A program made the position numbers and the translations under genes. This document shows, piece by piece, positions 6,784 through 13,275 of a stretch of 13,275 nucleotides of DNA. Below the pieces are notes generated by a model. It had not been told where the DNA came from. It saw only the letters and a program-made list of their open reading frames with translations, and ran no database searches. The stretch's first letter is position 1, and each line of letters begins with the position of its first letter. Where the stretch lies: assembly GCA_016098155.1 (NCBI GenBank), contig JAAAJB010000615.1, positions 6,996-20,270 on the forward strand, written 5' to 3'. The stretch is from Actinomortierella ambigua. Its lineage: Eukaryota; Mortierellomycota; Mortierellomycetes; Mortierellales; Mortierellaceae.

Positions 6784-9700
6784 CTACCTTTCTTGAGCAG
6801 AGGCGGAGCGCTGTGGATGCTGCTGGGATAGGTTGGGGGGCGTATCAACCGATTGCTGTCTTTTTTGTTGTCGCTGCGCAGCCATCTGTTGTTGCTGCCT
6901 CTGACGCTGTTGCATGTACTCTTGCTGTCGTTTTTCTTGTTGTAGTAGTCGCTCCTGACGTAGCTGCTGCTGGATATCTTTGCGGGATCGGGTGGGTTGG
7001 GATGTAGAGGATTGGGATAGTAAAGAAGCAGCTGATGAGAGCTGGTGCTGTTGGCGCGGATCTTTCAGTGGAGGCGAAGGTACAGTACTAATCCCACTAC
7101 TGCTGATCTTTTGCTGCTGCTGCTGCTGTTGTTGTTGTTGTTCTTGTTGTTGGTGTGGTTGTTGTTGCTGATGCTGTTGTTGTTGCTGTTGCGACGGCTG
7201 CTGCTGTTGTTGTGGCTGTTGATATTGTTGATGCTGGTGATGTTGATGCATGAATAAGTGGCGACTTGTAGCATCCTGTGGTGTTGGCTGGAGGATTCCC
7301 GCGTTATTACTGTCTCCTTGGAACTGTACAAAGTATGGAGGAACGGAGCTAGACGCCTCGCGCGGAAGAAGATCGTGCCTACTCGACAAAGGTGGTGCTG
7401 CCGACTCTGAGTGGCGTTCGCTGGTTTCCTTTTGATGTCCTCCACTGCTGATAGCGTGCAATTCTTGCTGCTTCAGCAATGCTCCGAGCTTCTCAATCGC
7501 ATCTGGGTCTCCCAAATCATTCGCTCGAGCATACGGCTTGGCTAAAACATGCTCGTGGTGAGTCGACGGATCACGCGAGTGCAAGAAATGATCCGACCTT
7601 GTGTCAGAAGGGTCATACGCCAATCCTTCGGTCTCATGACTATGCGAATGAAGTTGCTGTTCTTGCAAGAGTTGCTGCTGCTGCTCTTGCTGAATCTTGA
7701 GCATCTCAGGGAAACATTGGTGTCCGCATCCTGTCGGGCAGTCGGGTGACTGGGCAAACCACTCCTGAGCATGCTGGAGATGGAAACCATGAGAGCATTG
7801 GGTACACCAGGTATAGATACCGCGCACTGTCATGTTGCAGACACCACACGATGTCACAACCTTGCGACACCTTTCGCATGCCCAGAACCCAGTGCTAGTG
7901 GGAGCTCTGTTTGCAATAGGTTTCATGCAGGATGCGCATGAGAAGTGGATTGTTGTAGACTCTTGGTTCATCGTATGTACACCTGGATCTGTGCACGCTT
8001 GTGCCACGGCCGTAGCAATACTCCACAATTTGAAGCGAGAGAGCAGGTCGATGTAGGACGTGAACCATTGTGGGGCTCGAGGAAAGGCTGGAAGGTCAGT
8101 GATGTCGGCTAGAACCAGGAGGACTGTTACGCACATCTGCACGTCGCCTTGGTCTGCATAGTTCTCGAGAAGATTCTCCACAGTCTTCTGGTGAGACCAA
8201 TCTCGCTTGATAGGGGCATTGGTGACTTTGATGGCAAAAAGGCTAGGGACTGTCGCTCGTGTGCGCTGAGAATAGAATGTGTCCTCGTCCTCATCTTCTT
8301 CTTCCTCAGCACCGGGCTCTCCAGGACTGGTAGTATGACCATTGCCTTGCTGGTTATCAGTTGGGCTGGCTGTGTCTGTCGAGGTGCCATTCTCTATCCC
8401 GTCTGCTGTGGTGGCTGCACTGTTCGGCTCCGCCATATTGTCGGCATTGGCAGCATCTGCAAGCGACTGAACCACGCCGGCCTCCGCCATATCGGCATAA
8501 AACAACTTGAGAGCTGTCCAAGTCTGCGAGTCGCGGTACCGTTGAGCATGCCATGCCACATTGGCGTTATATTCGCATGCTGCACGAACATCGCCCGAGT
8601 CGATCACATAATTCTGTGCACAGAAAATGAAGCCTTCGGCATCAAATAGCTCGCCACCAAACACTCCTGCAGCTTGCTTTGTCTGGTACATTGTTGCCTA
8701 AAAGCATGTAACAGATACAATAGTTAATCTCATAGCCCGTACGTTCAAATCAGAGCCAAACAGAGAAGTTACGTAGCTCACCTCTGAAGAACCGTCAAGT
8801 GCAGTAGGAACAAAATGAGGTTTTGGGGGAATGGGCACGAGGTTCTTTTCAAAAGTATCGAAAGAGCCTTTGCTGCCAACTGTGAATGCCAATTGCCCAA
8901 AGACATTGATGCCTGCATTTCCACTTGGAAGGATACTTGACGCCTCTGGTAGACTAGAAACATTGGCTGAGGCAAACGTCTTGTCCTTGGATACGGACCA
9001 AAGAACGTCAGTGTCGCGCCACAGGATCGAAGTGGCATCCTTCTCGTGGTGAGTGAGGATATTAAGTGGCACATATGGTCGACGAACATCGTAGAGGTGG
9101 ATTGACGCTTCATCCTTGAAGCATGCTGCTATATGATAGGGTTTGTTGGGTCGCCACTGGATTTTGGTGGTGTATTGGATGGTAGGGATGGCGTGTAGCT
9201 CCCTCCTCCTCTCGCCCTCCATATCCCACACCTAGACGAGAATACAAGGCAAACCGTGACAGAGTTAGTTTTATGAACACAACACAGGAAGTCATGCCGT
9301 CGATACCTGGAGGAGTGGGCTGAGCGTACCTTGATCGTTTTATCCCTTCCGCCACTGGCAAGAAACCGGCCACCGGGATGAAAGTCGAGTGATGTCACAA
9401 AGCCATTGTGCGCCACAAACTTCTTTTCGCTCACTGTTGCCATCCGAAGATCCCATCGCTATTCGTTGAGAGTGAGGATATGTGAGTTGTGGGGTCGTCA
9501 TTCACATTCTTTCAAAAAAAAAAGTAGCCCTCCTATTTCGTACCTGAATGTTACCACTCTCATATCCAGCAACCATGTCTGTTGTCGAGAGGGGGTTGAA
9601 CTGGACCTCTCGAACATTGTCTGCCTTCGTTTCCATAACTGTGCCTGGGCGATCGCGTACTCGGATGTCCTATTCACAACGAGCAAAGCAGGGCATTGTG

Positions 9701-10904
9701 ATAAATATCTATCTGTTGCTCCACATATCGTTGTTTCCTAGGTTGGAAAGACGTGTTTCCTACCCATAGTCGTGCGGTTCCATCCTGTGAGGCACTGAGG
9801 AGCAGGTTCGGGTCCAGAGGTGAAAAGCAGATGCGGTTGACTGCTCGTGTATGCTCCTTAATAACTCGGTCTATGAAGAGTGTTTAGATACCAACGGCGC
9901 TGTTAGACGAGCTTTGAAAAAAAAAAGGCATGTTTTGCGATATTCACTTCGATGCATAGTGTGAGGGAGGTATAGCAACATACCCACTTTGTTGTGTGTG
10001 CCTACATCCCAAATCGTAATCGGTCCATTGGTGCCAAGTGTTGCGATTTTGGCGTCGCGTCCTGAGGTAGGGCCCCACTTCACATCCATACTACCGGAAA
10101 ACGAGTTCCGCGAGCCTGCTGCTCTGAGGTTAACCACCTTGTCGACAGAATTTCCGCCAAGGTGTAAGACCTTTAATACTTTTTTGTGCGCGTTTTTTTT
10201 TTTCAAGAAAATATAAGGTGTTATTCACACGCCTAAAATCGAGTTGCACAAAGCATGCATTGGAGAACAACAGACAAATACTTACTCTCGCGGCCGACGA
10301 CAACCACCATGCTAAAATCTGGAGATGCCGAGAGAGCCCACAGGGATCCTTTGGTGTCAAACTTGAAGGTGCCTACTTGACGGATCCTGTTGTTGGCGCC
10401 GTTTGGTATTAAACTTGATCCACTACCTCCAGGTCCTTGCGAATAGTCGTCACCGCCCGAGCGTCGATCGTCTCCATGTCCAGAGTGCAGAGCAACCGCA
10501 TGGGAGTTTGTACTAAAGGGCGAGGCAGCTGATGTCGCATGATGACTTGCAATGGCCGAATTCGTACTGAACAACGTGTCGCCACGTGTGTTCTTGGGTG
10601 ACATGCGGTGGCGCCCAAAGGTCTGGGTGCCAAATCCACTGCCACCGCTTACTCCACCTCCCGAGGCGAAGTTGCTGCCGATCATGCTACCACCTGCAGC
10701 TCCAATGCCGCTGCCACCGCCTCCTGCAGTACCGGTGTTGTTACTGCCGAAGACTCCGCCGATGGTTGACGAGCCACCAACTCCAATATTGTCGTTGTTG
10801 TCGCCCATGCCACTTGAAGCTGGTTGGGGCGAGGTAGGGAAGCCTGTCGAGTTTGTAGCAGAGGCTGTTGAGAGCTGGACTTGATCCCTTCGAAGCTTTG
10901 ACAT
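6784..10904 (-). CDS. RTC1: SEACAT/GATOR2 subunit Rtc1/Sea2 (WDR24 homolog)
   Basis: In transcript order the exons are 10904-10286, 10178-9984, 9870-9764, 9669-9544, 9458-9330, 9231-8782 and 8697-6784, all GT-AG and in frame, giving 1179 aa. Residues 1-165 are Gly/Ser/Asn-rich and disordered. About 170-480 form WD40 blades (GPITIWDVG, DGTARLWDIR, SGNIQRWDLR, GRDKTIKVWDMEG, ASIHLYDVRRPYVP). The helical middle part holds an acidic loop, then NLLENYADQGDVQMCVTVLL and WFTSYIDLL. At about 796-871 is the zinc/RING module: CASC, CERC, CGVC, GIYTWCTQCSHGFHLQH, CPTGCGH, very close to WDR24 ([20 protein letters not shown]). Beyond it lies a Gln-rich tail of about 308 residues. In yeast and animals this protein acts at the vacuole/lysosome with Seh1, Sec13, Sea3 and Sea4 to oppose SEACIT/GATOR1 and keep TORC1 active when amino acids are present. 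It is transcribed divergently from the LisH-WD40 gene. Confidence 0.92.
6853..6978 (-). repeat. Gln/Arg-rich coding segment near RTC1 C-terminus
   Basis: This encodes about residues 1116-1157 of the RTC1 homolog, with many Gln, Arg and Glu and few breaks. The spacing (KDIQQQLRQERLLQQEKRQ) suggests a long charged helix or coiled coil. Confidence 0.75.
7111..7245 (-). repeat. Polyglutamine-coding CAG/CAA tract in RTC1 tail
   Basis: About 45 codons are nearly all Gln with scattered His, Pro and Ser (roughly residues 1027-1071). Most of it mixes CAA and CAG, but a pure CAG stretch lies at about 7113-7128. The tract is in frame and open, so it has been kept in frame by selection or is young. Confidence 0.9.
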
Positions 10905-11174
10905 GACACGGCTCTTCAGCGGGTGGGAGAAATGGTTCCAGCCAGACTGTTGATGCGATGAAAGAGAGGGAGAAATGCCTCTTCTTCTTCTTCTTCCTCT
11001 TCTTCTCTGCGATGATGTATGAAAATAGAAGAAGCGAATGCCAAAGTGGGGAGGGGAGTGGGGGTGCAGGACTCTAATTTTTTTCCGTGACCGCGTGCTA
11101 CCCTTTTTTTTTTATTCTTCCTGACCAATGCATCACCGCTTTCACCTCCCCTCGACACCGCGCCAGTCACCATC
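10905..11174. promoter_or_regulatory. Divergent promoter between RTC1 and the LisH-WD40 gene
   Basis: The two start codons (10904 minus, 11175 plus) are 270 bases apart, head to head. The interval must hold both promoters and both 5' UTRs. A CTT-type repeat occupies about 10979-11006 and a T run lies at about 11104-11113. A CCAAT motif lies at 11125-11129, about 45 bases before the plus-strand start. No TATA box is seen for either gene. The plus-strand start has A at -3 and G at +4 (ATCATGG), a good context. Confidence 0.65.
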
Positions 11175-13275
11175 ATGGATGTCAACGGGGCCACCAATGC
11201 CTCCTCAAGCAACGGCTCAAATGATGCTGTGAAAGAACTGGACTCATTACTTGGCAATGTGCGACTCGGTGTGGGCCTTGATCCTTCTACTCCATCTTCT
11301 AGGTATGGACGAGTAACTAGCCAAGGGTATAGCGGGGTTTTGACTGAAGAAGAAGAAGCATGGCGTGCCAACACCTAATATTCTCGGGCACGTTATTTTC
11401 TCTTTTTTATTTTGTTTATAGAGAGCCGCCTGTCCTAGTGGCACATACACATGTTGGGCGCAACCAAAACCGGATACAGCCCACAGACGACATATTCAAT
11501 ACGGAAGACCCAAGAATCCGAGAGGTACGCGCTGATGAGAGTCTTCTGGCAGGGCGACAATTGCGACGTCACTGGTTGGAAAGATGTCCTGGAATCGTAG
11601 CCTCATCACCTTGGAACCCCATCACTCTGTAACATTAGGATATTATCCGGATGATCATGCAGTACCTCGTTGACGAAGGATACTCTGCCTCGGCGATGAC
11701 TATTCAGGATGAGTCTAATGTCAAGTGGCATGAACGAGAGGAGAATATCCAGGAAACACGTCGTCTCAAGAAGGCCATTCTGGATGGCGAGTGGGCCGAT
11801 GTCGAAAAGATCTGTTCCAAGCCATTGTTCAAGAACCAGAAGAGCTTTCTCTTTGCAGTGTACAAGCAGCAATACCTCGAGTACATTGAGCACCGTGAGA
11901 TGCAAAAGGTGCGGCAGTGGTGTAGGCTTTTCGTTGTATGTAGTGATGTTGGGTACAATAGCGTGCTTTTACTAACCGCTACATCATTTTTAATTTTTCA
12001 TCTAGGCATTTACATTCCTACAGAAGCGACTAAAACCTCTTGAGCACCATCAAAAGACGCCGGCTGAATTCAAGGATTTGTGCTATTTGCTCACAACCAA
12101 ATCTATTCATGATGCACCATCGTTCAAGAACTGGGAAGGCATTGCACAGGGTCGCGACCGGCTTGTTGAGCACTTCCAGAGCATGCTCGAAGTAGAAAAT
12201 ACCACGAGAGGCGGTGAGTAACTTGAGATTGGTACCAGCAGCGGCTTTGTGAACATACATACGTCTTGAGCCCTCTGCTTACAACTTTTTTTTTTTTTTT
12301 ACACAGGAACGGCCTATGTTCCACCAAACCGACTGCTGACACTCTTACGCCAGGCTGTTGCATATCAGATTGAGGTGTCACGATACCACCCCACCATTTC
12401 ACCCAACGTTGACACACTTTTAGAGGATTTCTCGCCTTTGGTGATACCCAACGCGACGCGCACAATCATGCGTGGCCATCGTGGCAATGTCAAATGCGCC
12501 GAGTTTATTGGCAATGAGGGCCGGTCAATTGCTTCTGGATCGAGTGACAATACGGTGCGCGTCTGGGATACTGAGACAGGCCACTGTACACACATTTTGG
12601 AAGGACATTCGTCTAGGATCTGGGATCTCTCGTCCAATGACGCAGGTACGACCATTGCAAGTGCGAGTGGTGACTCGACCATCAAAATCTGGGATATCAA
12701 GGGGTCGAAAGGCATTTGTCGTACCACTCTTACCGGGCACTCGGGCGATGTTTACACTGTCAAGTATCATCCAACAAGCGTAAGTGTCCTCCTAATTCCT
12801 TCTTTGTACGAATGGTATGAACGCCTTTACTTGACGCGGAGCAAACTCTTAACAGCCGAAATTGCCAAATCTCCCACTGCACTAGAACCACGTGGTCTCG
12901 GGTGGCTACGACAAGATTGTACGTTTCTATGACTTGACTACTGGCCAGATCGTCAAAACATTCAGCGGCCACCAGCTTGCGGTCTCCAAGACAATCCTTA
13001 ATCCGATCGGCAACCTGATCGTAACAGGATCCAAGGACAACACAATCAAATTCTGGGACCTTGTTTCCGGTGTCTGTATTCGCACAATCACCTCACATCT
13101 GGGCGAGGTGACATCTGTCTCAATGAATGCAAACGGCACCCTCTTGCTCAGTAGCTCGAAGGATAACTCGAATCGACTGTGGGACGTCCGTATGGTAAGG
13201 CGCTCTCATTGTTGGCCTCTATTTTTTTTTTTTTTTTTTTTTTTTTTGCAAATTTTTTTTTTGGTTGATTTTTTT
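11175..13275 (+). CDS. LisH-CTLH-WD40 protein, 3' end cut by window
   Basis: Six exons are visible (11175-11302, 11422-11524, 11639-11908, 12006-12213, 12307-12779, 12886-13194), giving 497 residues. A donor GTAAGG at 13195 begins an intron that runs off the window. Residues 1-45 are probably disordered. A LisH motif follows at about 79-110 (DIIRMIMQYLVDEGYSASA), then a CTLH/CRA region (RRLKKAILDGEWADVEKIC, KQQYLEYIE, PPNRLLTLLRQAVAYQ). Five WD40 blades run from about 290 (NTVRVWDTETG, STIKIWDIK, KIVRFYDLTTG, NTIKFWDLVSG, SNRLWDVR). The PPNRLLTLLRQAVAYQ stretch is very like human WDR26 (PPRRLQTLLRQAVELQ), the Gid7 relative in the GID/CTLH ubiquitin ligase. The LisH-CTLH part also resembles WDR47, and the WD blades look like ordinary regular ones, so I leave the name open. 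Intron 3 has a perfect TACTAAC. Confidence 0.82.
11970..11976 (+). other. Consensus branch site TACTAAC in intron 3 of LisH-WD40 gene
   Basis: The intron 11909-12005 has a weak GTGCGG donor but a perfect TACTAAC 28 bases before the acceptor TCTAG. It supports the splice model joining EMQK to AFTFLQKRLKPLEHH. Confidence 0.75.
12286..12300 (+). repeat. T15 run at a 3' splice site
   Basis: Fifteen T sit immediately before the acceptor ACACAG of intron 4 (12214-12306) of the LisH-WD40 gene, in the position of a polypyrimidine tract. Confidence 0.85.
13222..13275 (+). repeat. Poly-T right edge of contig, within an intron
   Basis: A run of 26 T at 13222-13247 is followed by further T runs to the end. 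It lies in the intron starting at 13195. The sequence probably stops here because assembly failed in the homopolymers. Confidence 0.85.

Noticed and set aside
7045..7257. Plus-strand leucine-run open frame
   Set aside because: Antisense translation of the polyglutamine CAG/CAA tract.
8149..8649. Plus-strand open frame of 166 codons
   Set aside because: It is antisense to the well-supported RTC1 exon 7 and has no recognisable domain.
10552..10884. Plus-strand Pro/Leu-rich open frame
   Set aside because: Shadow of the Gly/Ser-rich N-terminal coding region of RTC1 on the other strand.

Overview
The window looks like a nuclear fragment from an early-diverging fungus, with the Mortierella type as my best guess. 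Four protein-coding genes are each split by several short GT-AG introns of about 50-200 bases. Some introns carry CTAAC-type branch sites, including a perfect TACTAAC at 11970-11976. Long poly-T and poly-A runs are frequent, and the proteins are fungal families. Both ends run into homopolymer tracts (G-rich on the left, T-rich on the right), so this is probably a whole small contig whose assembly stopped there.

Left to right: 1-920 holds no gene I can support. An ARP9-like actin-related protein lies on the plus strand (921-2667, 4 exons, 445 aa). After its end, at about 2773-4323 on the plus strand, lies what looks like an intergenic stretch. It is in fact the badly decayed copy of a carotenoid/stilbene cleavage oxygenase gene: family motifs appear in the correct order but are scattered over all three frames. 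A small secreted, Ser/Thr-rich, probably GPI-anchored cell-surface protein lies on the minus strand (4467-5848, 4 exons, 324 aa) behind a promoter with a 17-bp tandem repeat. The stretch 5849-6783 is non-coding. A large minus-strand gene (6784-10904, 7 exons, 1179 aa) encodes the SEACAT/GATOR2 subunit Rtc1/Sea2 (WDR24). It has a WD40 propeller, a C-terminal zinc/RING module and an unusual Gln-rich tail. A 270-base divergent promoter separates it from a plus-strand LisH-CTLH-WD40 protein (11175 onward, 6 exons visible, cut by the window end).

The genes do not form a pathway cluster. They are housekeeping or regulatory genes: chromatin remodelling (ARP9), TORC1 nutrient signalling (RTC1) and possibly CTLH/GID-type ubiquitin ligase scaffolding (the LisH-WD40 gene). 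A cell-surface protein and a dead oxygenase lie among them. The divergent RTC1/LisH-WD40 pair is the only arrangement that hints at co-regulation. The most notable find is the oxygenase relic, which no single reading frame would reveal. All identifications come from reading translated motifs by eye; no database search was run.
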